Shown one piece after another: positions 13,284-20,481 of a stretch of 23,225 nucleotides of DNA; the stretch's first letter is position 1, and each line of letters starts with the position of its first letter. Both the position numbers and the translations under genes were made by a program. A model generated the notes under the pieces. The model ran no database searches and had not been told where the DNA came from. It saw nothing but the letters and a program-made list of their open reading frames with translations. The stretch lies in contig NZ_JBIIAW010000044.1 in NCBI RefSeq assembly GCF_044239695.1, positions 1 through 23,225 of the forward strand, in the 5' to 3' direction. Source of the stretch: Pseudolysinimonas_A sp044239695 (GTDB taxonomy: Bacteria; Actinomycetota; Actinomycetes; Actinomycetales; Microbacteriaceae).

Positions 13284-14582
13284 GTGGCACAGCAGGTCAA
13301 CCCCCCGCGCGGCATGCGCGACTTCCTCCCCGCCGAGAAGGCCCGGCGCGAGGCGATCCTCGCGGTCATCCGCGGGGTCTACCGCCGCCACGGCTTCGAC
13401 GAGATCGAGACCCCGGTCGCCGAGGACTCCGAGCGCCTGCACGCCGGTCTCGGCGGCGACAACGAGAAGCTCGCGTTCGGCATCCTCAAGCGCGGTCTCA
13501 CGCACGACGACCTCCAGGCCGCGCGGGAGCCGCTCGACCTCGCCGACCTCGGCCTGCGCTTCGACCTCACGGTGCCGCTCGCGCGCTTCTACGCGTCGCA
13601 CCGCGCCGAGCTGCCGAGCGTCTTCCGCAGCATCCAGATCGCGCCCGTGTGGCGGGCCGAGCGTCCGCAAAAGGGCCGCTACCGGCAGTTCGTGCAGTGC
13701 GACATCGACGTGCTCGGCGAGCCCGGGCCGCGCGCCGAAGCCGAGCTGCTCGTCGCGACGCTGGCGACGGTGGATGCCCTCGGCCTCGAGGGCGCGTTCG
13801 TGCGGGTGAACGACCGCCGTCTGCTGACCGGGATGCTCGCCACCCTCGGATTCGCCGAGACCGAGTACGACGGCGCGCTCATCACGATCGACAAGCTCGA
13901 CAAGATCCAGCACGACGGGGTGCTCGCCGAGCTGCGCGAGCGCGGCTTCACACCGTCGGCGGTCGACGCGCTCGAGGCGTTCTTCCGGCGCCCGCAGACC
14001 AGGGAGTTCCTGCCGTTCGGCGAGGCCGCGATCCGCAAGGCCCTCCCCGACGACCCGCACCCCGAGGCGGTCGCCGGACTCGTCGCGATCGGCGAGGCCG
14101 TCGCGGCGGCGCGCGGTTCGGCCGCGGGGGAGGGGCTGCTCCAGTTCGACCCGTTCCTCGTGCGAGGCATGGGCTACTACACCGGCCCGATCTTCGAGCT
14201 CGCCCACCCGTCGGTGCCGTACTCGCTCGGCGGCGGCGGCCGTTACGACGGCATGATCGGCCGCTTCCTCGGCACCGATGTCCCCGCCACGGGGTTCTCG
14301 CTCGGCTTCGAGCGGCTCGTCGACCTCGTCGAGCTCCCGGCCGACGCGGGAACGGATGCCGTCGCCCTCCTCCACGACTCCGACATCCCGCTCGCGGAGC
14401 TGCTGACCCTGAAGAGCGAGCTGATCGCCGGCGGGTCTCGGGTGCGGCTCGTCGTGAAGCCGAAGAACGTGAAACCGACGCTGGATGCCCTCGCGGTCGA
14501 GGGGTTCACCCGTTTCGCGTTCGTCTCCGCGGGCGCCGCGCTGGCATCCCTCGAACTCCGGCCGTTGTCCAGCGAGTCCTAA
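13284..14582 (+). CDS. hisS: Histidine--tRNA ligase
   Basis: Class II aminoacyl-tRNA synthetase that charges tRNA-His, 432 residues, the expected length. It starts with PRGMRDFLP, the family N-terminus; motif 1 lies in the first 60 residues, and motif 2 in IQIAPVWRAERPQKGRYRQF. The histidine-specific loop is GMGYYTGPIFE, followed by GGGGRYDGMIGRF and the motif 3 Arg in GFSLGFERL. The anticodon-binding domain occupies roughly the last 90 residues. GTG 13284 is chosen since upstream in-frame sequence is a shadow of tetR. No strong ribosome binding site is seen, and the gap to tetR is only 4 bases, so translation may depend on coupling. The TAA stop may overlap the eno promoter. Confidence 0.96.
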   Translation: MAQQVNPPRGMRDFLPAEKARREAILAVIRGVYRRHGFDEIETPVAEDSERLHAGLGGDNEKLAFGILKRGLTHDDLQAAREPLDLADLGLRFDLTVPLARFYASHRAELPSVFRSIQIAPVWRAERPQKGRYRQFVQCDIDVLGEPGPRAEAELLVATLATVDALGLEGAFVRVNDRRLLTGMLATLGFAETEYDGALITIDKLDKIQHDGVLAELRERGFTPSAVDALEAFFRRPQTREFLPFGEAAIRKALPDDPHPEAVAGLVAIGEAVAAARGSAAGEGLLQFDPFLVRGMGYYTGPIFELAHPSVPYSLGGGGRYDGMIGRFLGTDVPATGFSLGFERLVDLVELPADAGTDAVALLHDSDIPLAELLTLKSELIAGGSRVRLVVKPKNVKPTLDALAVEGFTRFAFVSAGAALASLELRPLSSES

Positions 14583-14585
14583 GAT
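14580..14585 (+). promoter_or_regulatory. Possible eno promoter -10 overlapping hisS stop
   Basis: TAAGAT fits TANNNT and its TAA is the hisS stop codon. It would give a leader of about 40 bases containing the eno ribosome binding site. No good -35 is visible. Confidence 0.3.
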
Positions 14586-14632
14586 CGACCCGGGCACGCC
14601 ACCAGCCCCACACCCCACACGTTAGGAATGAC

Positions 14633-15913
14633 ATGTCCGCCATTGAAGCCGTCGGAGCCCGCGAGATCCTCGACTCCCGGGGAAACCCCACCGTCGAGGT
14701 CGAGGTGCTCCTCGAAGACGGAACCGTGGCCCGTGCGGCCGTCCCCTCGGGTGCCTCGACCGGCGCCTTCGAGGCCTACGAACTGCGCGACGGCGACGCG
14801 AACCGCTACGGCGGCAAGGGCGTGCTCAAGGCCGTCGAAGGCGTGCTCGACGTGCTCGGCCCGGCGATCGAAGGTTTCGACGCCCCCGATCAGCGCCTCA
14901 TCGACGCCGAGCTGATCGCCGCCGACGGCACCGACAACAAGTCGAAGGTCGGCGCCAACGCGATCCTCGGGGTCTCGCTCGCCGTGGCCAAGGCCGCCGC
15001 CGACTCGGCCGACCTGCCGCTCTTCCGCTACCTCGGCGGACCCAACGCGCACACCCTCCCGGTGCCGTTGATGAACATCATCAACGGTGGCGCGCACGCC
15101 GACACCGCCCTCGACATCCAGGAGTTCATGGTGCTCCCGGTCGGCGCCGACACGTTCGCCGACGCCCTGCGCTGGGGCTCGGAGGTCTACCACGCGCTCA
15201 AGTCGGGCCTGAAGAAGAAGGGCCAGTCGACCGGCCTCGGCGACGAAGGCGGCTTCGCCCCCGACCTGCCCGGGGCCCGCGCCGCGCTCGACTTCATCCT
15301 CGAGGCGATCAGCACCGCCGGCTTCACGGCCGGCACGGACTTCCTGCTCGGCCTCGACGTCGCCGCCACCGAGTTCTTCGCCGACGGCGTGTACTCGTTC
15401 GAGAACCAGAAGCTCTCCGGCGAGCAGCTCACGGAGTTCTGGGCCGGGCTCGTCGCCGACTACCCGCTCGCCTCGATCGAGGACCCGCTGGCCGAAGACG
15501 ACTGGGAGGGCTACGTGCACCTCACGCAGGCCCTCGGCGACAAGGTGCAGATCGTCGGCGACGACCTCTTCGTCACCAACCCGGTGCGCCTGCAGAAGGG
15601 CCTCGACCTCGGGGCGGCGAACTCGATCCTGGTGAAGGTCAACCAGATCGGCACGCTCACCGAGACCCTGGATGCCGTCGCCCTCGCGCAGCGCGCCGGG
15701 TACACCGCCATCCTGTCCCACCGTTCCGGCGAGACCGAGGACACCACGATCGCCGACCTCGCGGTCGCCGTCGACGGCGGGCAGATCAAGACCGGCGCCC
15801 CGGCCCGCAGCGACCGTGTCGCGAAGTACAACCAGCTGCTCCGCATCGAGGAGGAGCTCGGCGACGCCGCCGTCTACGCCGGCCGCTCGGCCTTCCCCCG
15901 CGCCAAGGCGTAG
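14633..15913 (+). CDS. eno: Enolase (phosphopyruvate hydratase)
   Basis: Converts 2-phosphoglycerate to phosphoenolpyruvate in glycolysis and acts in the RNA degradosome of some bacteria. The 426-residue product is complete. Recognised sites are the N-terminal AREILDSRGNPTVEV, the mobile-loop SGASTG (Ser41), Gln163-Glu164, the acid/base Glu205 in GDEGGFAP, the Mg ligands Asp242, Glu283 and Asp310, catalytic Lys335 in VKVNQIGT, and the signature HRSGETED at 363-370. The ATG at 14633 follows TAGGA with 5-base spacing; a second, out-of-frame ATG overlaps at 14628. A strong intrinsic terminator follows 21 bases after the stop. ftsB downstream has its own start signals. Confidence 0.98.
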   Translation: MSAIEAVGAREILDSRGNPTVEVEVLLEDGTVARAAVPSGASTGAFEAYELRDGDANRYGGKGVLKAVEGVLDVLGPAIEGFDAPDQRLIDAELIAADGTDNKSKVGANAILGVSLAVAKAAADSADLPLFRYLGGPNAHTLPVPLMNIINGGAHADTALDIQEFMVLPVGADTFADALRWGSEVYHALKSGLKKKGQSTGLGDEGGFAPDLPGARAALDFILEAISTAGFTAGTDFLLGLDVAATEFFADGVYSFENQKLSGEQLTEFWAGLVADYPLASIEDPLAEDDWEGYVHLTQALGDKVQIVGDDLFVTNPVRLQKGLDLGAANSILVKVNQIGTLTETLDAVALAQRAGYTAILSHRSGETEDTTIADLAVAVDGGQIKTGAPARSDRVAKYNQLLRIEEELGDAAVYAGRSAFPRAKA

Positions 15914-15934
15914 CGGCAGCGCATCCTTTCGTCA

Positions 15935-15963
15935 CCCCCGTCCGGTTCGCCGGGCGGGGGTTT
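15935..15963 (+). terminator. Rho-independent terminator after eno
   Basis: CCCCCGTCCGG (15935-15945), a TTCG loop (15946-15949) and CCGGGCGGGGG (15950-15960) form an 11-bp stem with one G-T pair, followed by TTT. Position right after eno fits transcript termination. Confidence 0.85.
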
Positions 15964-15993
15964 CCGCGTCTCGTCGTTCTCGTCGACGTTCGT

Positions 15994-16076
15994 CGATGTG
16001 CGCCGTTCAGGAAGAACCGGCTCAATCGCGCGGCGGCGGTCGCGAGCGGCTCGCTTTTCCTGAACGGCGCACATCG
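15994..16076. repeat. Intergenic element with 20-bp perfect inverted-repeat arms
   Basis: The sequence CGATGTGCGCCGTTCAGGAA at 15994-16013 is repeated in exact inverted orientation at 16057-16076, separated by a 43-base GC-rich core that contains smaller palindromes such as CGAGCGGCTCG. It lies between the eno terminator and ftsB, and accounts for most of the 230-base gap. It carries no T-tract and differs in sequence from the two repeats beside mfd. Short mirror ORFs through it are artefacts. It could be a mobile palindromic repeat or a regulatory structure. Confidence 0.8.
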
Positions 16077-16131
16077 CCGGCGGTTCGCCCGGCCGCGGCG
16101 TGCTGGGGAGCGGGTCGGGATGCCGTCCGCC

Positions 16132-16137
16132 TACCCT
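16132..16137 (+). promoter_or_regulatory. Possible ftsB -10
   Basis: TACCCT ends 6 bases before the ATG at 16144, but GGAGG (16138-16142) also lies right before the start. Either could serve: a leaderless promoter, or an upstream promoter with this as ribosome binding site. Confidence 0.25.
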
Positions 16138-16143
16138 GGAGGC

Positions 16144-16647
16144 ATGGCCCGGGCATCTCGACCGCTGCGTGAACGCGCGCGCGAGACCGACGTGGCCGAG
16201 GAGCCGCGCGCGGCCGCCTGGCTGCGCAACTTCCGGCTCTCGGGGTTCGCGTTGTCAATGCTCCTGCTCGTCGTGGCGGCGCTCGTCGTGCTCGCGCCGA
16301 GCTTGAAGACCTTCGTCGAGCAGCAGCAGCAGATCGCCCAGCTGCGGGCGGAGGTCGAGGCCGCGCAGACCGACGTCGACGACCTCAACGCCGAGATCGA
16401 CCGCTGGAGCGACCCGGCGTACATCGAGGCGCAGGCCCGTGACCGGCTGTACTACGTCTACCCGGGCGACATCACCTTCCTCGTGATCGGCGACGACGAC
16501 CTCCCCGGCGAGGGCGGGCTGCCGATCAGCGACGAGATCCAGACCACCCAGGTCGACTGGGTGCGCGCGCTGCTGTCCACCGTCTACGAGGCGGGGCTGA
16601 CGGATGCCGCGCCTGCGCAGCTCGAGAGCCCCGAGCAGGGCGGCTGA
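16144..16647 (+). CDS. ftsB: FtsB/DivIC-family septum formation protein
   Basis: Bitopic divisome protein that links the FtsQ-L complex to septal wall synthesis. The 167-residue product has a cytoplasmic N-terminus of about 32 residues, one membrane helix at about 33-52, and a coiled coil from about 53 to 88 rich in Gln/Glu (VEQQQQIAQLRAEVEAAQTD). The conserved DivIC tail WSDPAYIEAQARDRLYYVYPGD follows, then a variable extracytoplasmic tail to Gly167. ATG 16144 is chosen over the ATG at 16120, because the latter is in a non-conserved stretch and GGAGG immediately precedes 16144. The stop overlaps the start of the DUF501 gene (TGATG), as in many actinobacteria where eno, ftsB and DUF501 are adjacent. 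Confidence 0.93.
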   Translation: MARASRPLRERARETDVAEEPRAAAWLRNFRLSGFALSMLLLVVAALVVLAPSLKTFVEQQQQIAQLRAEVEAAQTDVDDLNAEIDRWSDPAYIEAQARDRLYYVYPGDITFLVIGDDDLPGEGGLPISDEIQTTQVDWVRALLSTVYEAGLTDAAPAQLESPEQGG

Positions 16648-17162
16648 TGCGTCCGCCGTTCCCCGCGCCCACGGCATCCGAGATCGCCGTCGTCTCCGCG
16701 CAGCTGGGTCGCCCCGCGCGCGGGGTGATCGGCATTGCCGCGCGCTGCGTGTGCGGCAACCCGACGGTCGTCGCGACCTCCCCGCGGCTGCCCGACGGCA
16801 CGCCGTTCCCGACGCTCTACTACCTGTCCCACCCGGCCGCGACGGCCGCGATCTCGACGCTCGAAGCGACCGGGGTGATGGCGGAACTGCAGGCGACCCT
16901 CGGCGAGCCCGACGTCGCCGACGCCTACCGGGCCGCCCACGCGAGCTACCTCGCCGACCGGGATGCGATCGACGCCGTGGACGAGATCGCCGGGTTCTCC
17001 GCGGGCGGGATGCCCGACCGGGTCAAGTGCCTCCATGCGCTCGCCGGGCACGCTCTCGCGGCGGGCCCAGGGCTCAACCCGATCGGCGATCGCGCACTCG
17101 AGCTGTGCAGCTGGTCGCCTGAGCGATGCGAATGCGCGGAGCCGGGCGCCGCGCTCGACTGA
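16647..17162 (+). CDS. DUF501 domain protein
   Basis: A 171-residue member of the DUF501 family, which is conserved next to ftsB in actinobacteria and has no firmly established function. Typical pieces are the N-terminal VSAQLGRPARGVIGIAARC, CVCGNPTVVATSPRLPDGTPFPTLYYLSHP, and the C-terminal RVKCLHALAGHALAAGPGLNPIGD, with Cys and His residues (CxC near 35, KCLHAL) that could bind a metal. The C-terminus ends in an ELCSWSPERCECAEP segment with further Cys residues. The ATG overlaps the ftsB TGA by one base. Its last 37 bases overlap the start of the protease gene, so the three genes behave as an operon. Division or envelope linkage is an inference from position. Confidence 0.92.
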   Translation: MRPPFPAPTASEIAVVSAQLGRPARGVIGIAARCVCGNPTVVATSPRLPDGTPFPTLYYLSHPAATAAISTLEATGVMAELQATLGEPDVADAYRAAHASYLADRDAIDAVDEIAGFSAGGMPDRVKCLHALAGHALAAGPGLNPIGDRALELCSWSPERCECAEPGAALD

Positions 17163-18385
17163 CCCGGGGGCTCGCGCTCCTGGTGATCGTCGTCGCCGCG
17201 CTCGCCGGCACTCCGGCGCACGCCGCGTCGCGCGACGCCATCCGCGATCGGGAGTACTGGCTCGACGACTACGGCATCCGGTCGGCCTGGTCGGTCACGC
17301 GCGGTGCCGGCGTCACGATCGCGATCATCGACACCGGGGTCGCCGGCGGGATCACCGAGCTGCGGGGTGCCGTCATCGGGGGAGCGGACTTCTCCGGCCT
17401 CGGCGCATCCGACGGTCAGACCCCCGTCGGCGAGGACGGCCAGCACGGCACCCTCGTCGCCTCCCTCGCCGCGGGCCGGGGGACCGGGTCGAACTCGGGC
17501 GTGATCGGCGCGGCGCCCGAGGCCTCGATCCTCGCGATCTCGGTGGGCTTCGGGCAGGGCGCCGTCGACTCCGACGCGCAGATCGCCGCCGCCGTCACCT
17601 GGGCGGTCGACAACGGTGCCGACGTCATCAACATGTCGCTGACGCGCAACACCCTGGATTGGCCGGAGAGCTGGGACGAGGCGTTCCTGCACGCCGCCGA
17701 GAACGACGTCGTGATCGTCGCCGCGGCGGGCAACCGGGGCAGCGGCACGGTCGAAGTCGGAGCACCGGCGACGATGCCCGGGGTGCTGACCGTCGGCGGC
17801 GTCGACGAGAACGGCGCCGCCTCCTGGGATGCTTCGGCGCAGGGCATCACGATCGGCGTGGCCGCACCGAGCGAGCGGCTCGTCGGCGTGACCCCGACCG
17901 GACGCGACGTCACCTGGGCGGGGACGAGCGGGGCGACCCCGATCGTCGCCGGGATCGTGGCGCTCGTGCGGGCCGCGCATCCCGATCTCGACGCCGCGAA
18001 CGTGATCAACCGCGTCGTCGCCACCGCGCGGGACGCCGGACCGCCCGGCGCCGACTTCACCTACGGCTACGGCTACGTGGATGCCGCCGCGGCGGTGTCC
18101 ACGGAGGTGCCGGCGGTCGAGGCGAACCCGATGGGGGACCTCGCCGAGTGGGTGCGCATCAACCGCCGTGCCGACGCGACACCGGTCCCTGCGGAGATCG
18201 TCGTCCCCACGCCGGAGGCGCGCCGCGAGTCCCGGGCGAGCGACCCGACAGGCACCCTCCTGCCGAGCGTCGTGACCCTGCAGCTGGTCGGCATCCCGGT
18301 GCTCGTCCTGCTGCTCTTCGCGGTCGGCGGCGCCACGCTCGCCGTCGGGGCCGTGCGGCGATTCCGACCTCCGCGTTCGCGGTAG
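17126..18385 (+). CDS. Secreted, C-terminally membrane-anchored subtilisin-like protease (S8)
   Basis: Exported serine endopeptidase of 419 residues. A signal peptide (hydrophobic 14-28, AHA site near residue 33) is followed by the S8 domain with the catalytic triad Asp69 (IIDTGV), His107 (QHGTLVAS) and Ser268 (GTSGATP), plus the oxyanion Asn203 in AAAGN. The domain ends around residue 325; then come a linker of about 60 residues and a C-terminal membrane helix at about 388-412 with a basic tail. This layout resembles mycosin proteases of type VII secretion, but no ESX genes are nearby. The Ser motif has Gly where GTSMATP has Met. ATG 17126 overlaps the DUF501 gene; an in-frame ATG two codons later is an alternative. 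Substrate unknown. Confidence 0.9.
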   Translation: MRMRGAGRRARLTRGLALLVIVVAALAGTPAHAASRDAIRDREYWLDDYGIRSAWSVTRGAGVTIAIIDTGVAGGITELRGAVIGGADFSGLGASDGQTPVGEDGQHGTLVASLAAGRGTGSNSGVIGAAPEASILAISVGFGQGAVDSDAQIAAAVTWAVDNGADVINMSLTRNTLDWPESWDEAFLHAAENDVVIVAAAGNRGSGTVEVGAPATMPGVLTVGGVDENGAASWDASAQGITIGVAAPSERLVGVTPTGRDVTWAGTSGATPIVAGIVALVRAAHPDLDAANVINRVVATARDAGPPGADFTYGYGYVDAAAAVSTEVPAVEANPMGDLAEWVRINRRADATPVPAEIVVPTPEARRESRASDPTGTLLPSVVTLQLVGIPVLVLLLFAVGGATLAVGAVRRFRPPRSR

Positions 18386-18388
18386 ATT
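18383..18388 (+). promoter_or_regulatory. Possible NADH dehydrogenase promoter -10
   Basis: TAGATT fits TANNNT and its TAG is the protease stop codon. The resulting leader of about 25-30 bases would include the ribosome binding site AGGAG (18404-18408), 10 bases before GTG 18419. Confidence 0.4.
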
Positions 18389-18418
18389 GGTCGTATTCCA
18401 GCGAGGAGTCCTATCATC

Positions 18419-19741
18419 GTGCGCAAGATCCTGATCGTCGGCGGCGGCTACGCCGGCTTCTACACGGCCAAGAAGCTGCAGAAGCACCTGGCCCGTAACG
18501 AGGCCCAGGTCACCATCGTCGACCCGCTGCCGTACATGACGTACCAGCCGTTCCTGCCCGAGATCGCGGCCGGAAACATCGACCCGCGCCACGCCCTCGT
18601 CTCGCACCGTCGTCACCTGAAGAAGACCACCGTGATCACCGCGAAGGTCAGCAACGTCGACCACGCGAACAAGAAGGTCACGATCACGCCCGCCCTGGGC
18701 GAGCCGTGGGAAGTCGAGTACGACACCCTCGTGATGACCGCCGGCGCCGTGACGCGCACGTTCCCGATCCCGGGCGTCGCCGACCAGGCCATCGGCCTCA
18801 AGAACATCGAAGAGGCGATGGCGATCCGCGACCGGGTCGCCGACGCCTTCGCCAAGGCCTCCAACCTCCCGCCCGGACCGCAGCGCGACCGGCTCCTCAC
18901 CTTCGTCGTCGTCGGCGGCGGTTTCGCCGGCATCGAGCTGTTCGGCGAGGTGCGGTCGTTCGCGAGCGCCCTGCTGCGTCAGTACCCGAACCTCACGATC
19001 GACGACACCCACTTCCACCTCATCGAGGCGATGGGTCGCATCATGCCCGAGGTGTCGCACAAGACGAGCCTCTGGGTGATCAAGAACCTCGAGCAGCGCG
19101 CCGCGAAGGTGCACCTCGACACCCAGCTGGCCAGCGCCGTCGACGGGATCATCGAGCTCTCCACCGGCGAGACGTTCGAGTCGGACACCATCATGTGGAC
19201 CGCCGGCGTCATGGCGAACCCGGTCGTGCGCAACACCGACCTCCCGCTCGAGGAGCGCGGTCGTATCCGCGTGCAGGCCGACCTCCGCGTCATCGACGAC
19301 ACCGGCATCGTCCCCGACGCCTGGGCCTGCGGTGACGTCGCGGCGGTTCCCGACCTCGTCCCGAACCAGGGCGTCGGCGGGTTCACCGTGCCGAACGCCC
19401 AGCACGCCGTGCGCCAGGGCAAGCTGCTCGCGAAGAACCTCGTCGCCGACATCCGCGGCGAGAAGCCGGCCGAGTACCGGCACAAGAACCAGGGTGCCGT
19501 CGCTGGCATCGGGCTCTACTACGGCGTCTTCCAGAACGGCCCGATCGCGTTCAAGGGCTTCATCGCCTGGGTGATGCACCGCGGCTACCACGGCCTGGCG
19601 ATGCCGATGTGGGAGCGCAAGGTGCGCATCTTCGGCAACTACGTCATCAACTTCCTGACGCGTCGCGACACCGTCGGCATCCCGGCCCGCGACACTCCGC
19701 GCGCCGGTTTCGCCGAGTTCGCCGCCCGCCCGAAGGTCTGA
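18419..19741 (+). CDS. NAD(P)/FAD oxidoreductase, type II NADH dehydrogenase-like
   Basis: Single-subunit, peripheral membrane flavoprotein that probably passes electrons from NADH to menaquinone without pumping protons. The 440-residue length fits NDH-2. Two Rossmann dinucleotide sites are seen: GGGYAG (8-13) for FAD and GGGFAG (166-171) for NAD(P). The FAD-ribityl motif ACGDVAAVP has Asp306, and MTAGAV and WTAGVM mark the usual conserved turns. The C-terminal segment (about 370-420, FKGFIAWVMHRGYHGLAMPM) is amphipathic and typical of the membrane-binding region. GTG 18419 has AGGAG at ideal distance. Its likely own promoter overlaps the end of the protease gene. An alternative family reading would be a related sulfide:quinone oxidoreductase, but Cys residues for that are absent. 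Confidence 0.92.
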   Translation: MRKILIVGGGYAGFYTAKKLQKHLARNEAQVTIVDPLPYMTYQPFLPEIAAGNIDPRHALVSHRRHLKKTTVITAKVSNVDHANKKVTITPALGEPWEVEYDTLVMTAGAVTRTFPIPGVADQAIGLKNIEEAMAIRDRVADAFAKASNLPPGPQRDRLLTFVVVGGGFAGIELFGEVRSFASALLRQYPNLTIDDTHFHLIEAMGRIMPEVSHKTSLWVIKNLEQRAAKVHLDTQLASAVDGIIELSTGETFESDTIMWTAGVMANPVVRNTDLPLEERGRIRVQADLRVIDDTGIVPDAWACGDVAAVPDLVPNQGVGGFTVPNAQHAVRQGKLLAKNLVADIRGEKPAEYRHKNQGAVAGIGLYYGVFQNGPIAFKGFIAWVMHRGYHGLAMPMWERKVRIFGNYVINFLTRRDTVGIPARDTPRAGFAEFAARPKV

Positions 19742-19783
19742 CGCCCTCACCGGGGAGTTGCCGAGGCGCGGTGTCGACCTCAG

Positions 19784-19789
19784 TAAACT
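19784..19789 (+). promoter_or_regulatory. Putative -10, leaderless, for the 19797 gene
   Basis: TAAACT ends 7 bases before the ATG at 19797, with no Shine-Dalgarno sequence between. A TTGCCG at 19758-19763 could be a distant -35 but is 20 bases away. Confidence 0.5.
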
Positions 19790-19796
19790 TCCGGCG

Positions 19797-20348
19797 ATGA
19801 CGACTCCCGAGCCGGGTACCCCGGCAGTGAAACCGCGCGGCCGCAGCATCCTCGTGGGGCTCCTCGCGGTGCTGGCGTTGCTGGTACCCGCCGGCATCGG
19901 AATCGCGGTCGGGGTCACGATCCTCGGAGCGGAGACCAGCGTCGAGGCGCAGCCGTCCCCGCCGGCATCCAGTGCCCCCTCCGACGTGCCGACCGCGGAA
20001 CCGGACCCCGCGCCGGTGGTCGTCCCGATCGACTTCTCGAGCCCGTCCGGCAACTTGAGGTGTCACATCGACGGCGGCGCGGCGTATTGCCACCAGGGCG
20101 GCATCCGCTACGCCGAGCCCGCGGAGGACTGTGCGGCTGAAGGCGTCGCCATCGGGGTCACCGCGGAGAAGACGTACTGGCCGTGCCTCGCGGCGCGCCC
20201 CGCCCTGACCGCGAGCGTTCCCTACGACGTCCCGGTCGTGAACGGCGAGTTCACCTGCGTCATCAATCTCGCCGCCGGGGTTCGATGCACGAACGCGGCC
20301 GGCGGCGGATTCACGATGGAATACACGGCCGGAGTCGCGACCTTCTGA
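19797..20348 (+). CDS. Membrane-anchored extracytoplasmic protein, six cysteines, DUF6636-like
   Basis: A 183-residue protein with a short basic cytoplasmic N-terminus, one membrane helix at about 17-43, a Pro/Ser/Ala-rich linker at 50-77, and a C-terminal extracytoplasmic domain. That domain reads FSSPSGNLRCHI ... AYC ... DC ... WPC ... GEFTCVI ... GVRCTNAAGGGF, with Cys at 89, 98, 112, 130, 154 and 164, probably three disulfides. The SPSGN-x-x-C start and C-x-N-x-x-G-x-GF end resemble an actinobacterial secreted domain I recall as DUF6636; function unknown. ATG 19797 is chosen over the earlier in-frame start at 19758 because a -10-like TAAACT lies between them, 7 bases upstream. It is followed by two other anchored proteins of different fold. 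Confidence 0.82.
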   Translation: MTTPEPGTPAVKPRGRSILVGLLAVLALLVPAGIGIAVGVTILGAETSVEAQPSPPASSAPSDVPTAEPDPAPVVVPIDFSSPSGNLRCHIDGGAAYCHQGGIRYAEPAEDCAAEGVAIGVTAEKTYWPCLAARPALTASVPYDVPVVNGEFTCVINLAAGVRCTNAAGGGFTMEYTAGVATF

Positions 20349-20398
20349 TCCCCGATCGTGGTCCACGGGTACCGTCCGCGGCGGCCTCGCAGAACTGC

Positions 20399-20421
20399 TA
20401 ATTTTCGGGGAGTCATATGCT
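20399..20421 (+). promoter_or_regulatory. AT-rich promoter candidate before the tandem paralogues
   Basis: In the 133-base gap before GTG 20482 the only AT-rich patch holds TAATTT (20399-20404) and TATGCT (20416-20421), both TANNNT. Neither has a clear -35. The ribosome binding site AGGAG (20473-20477) is close to the start. Confidence 0.3.
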
Positions 20422-20481
20422 CTCGGGGTTCCACGCGAGCAGAGTGATGCGCGCAGCCCGACCCGAGATCTCAGGAGTTCC

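Noticed and set aside
13649..14632. Fusion of a hisS-overlapping frame to enolase
   Set aside because: The upstream part is an Arg-rich shadow of hisS; eno has its own ribosome binding site and ATG.
15874..16172. Small mirror ORFs both starting MCAVQE in the eno-ftsB gap
   Set aside because: They arise because the 20-bp inverted arms read the same on both strands; no coding character elsewhere.
16946..20053. 1035-codon open frame antisense to DUF501, protease and NADH dehydrogenase genes
   Set aside because: Same compositional artefact; crosses three clearly coding genes and their boundaries.
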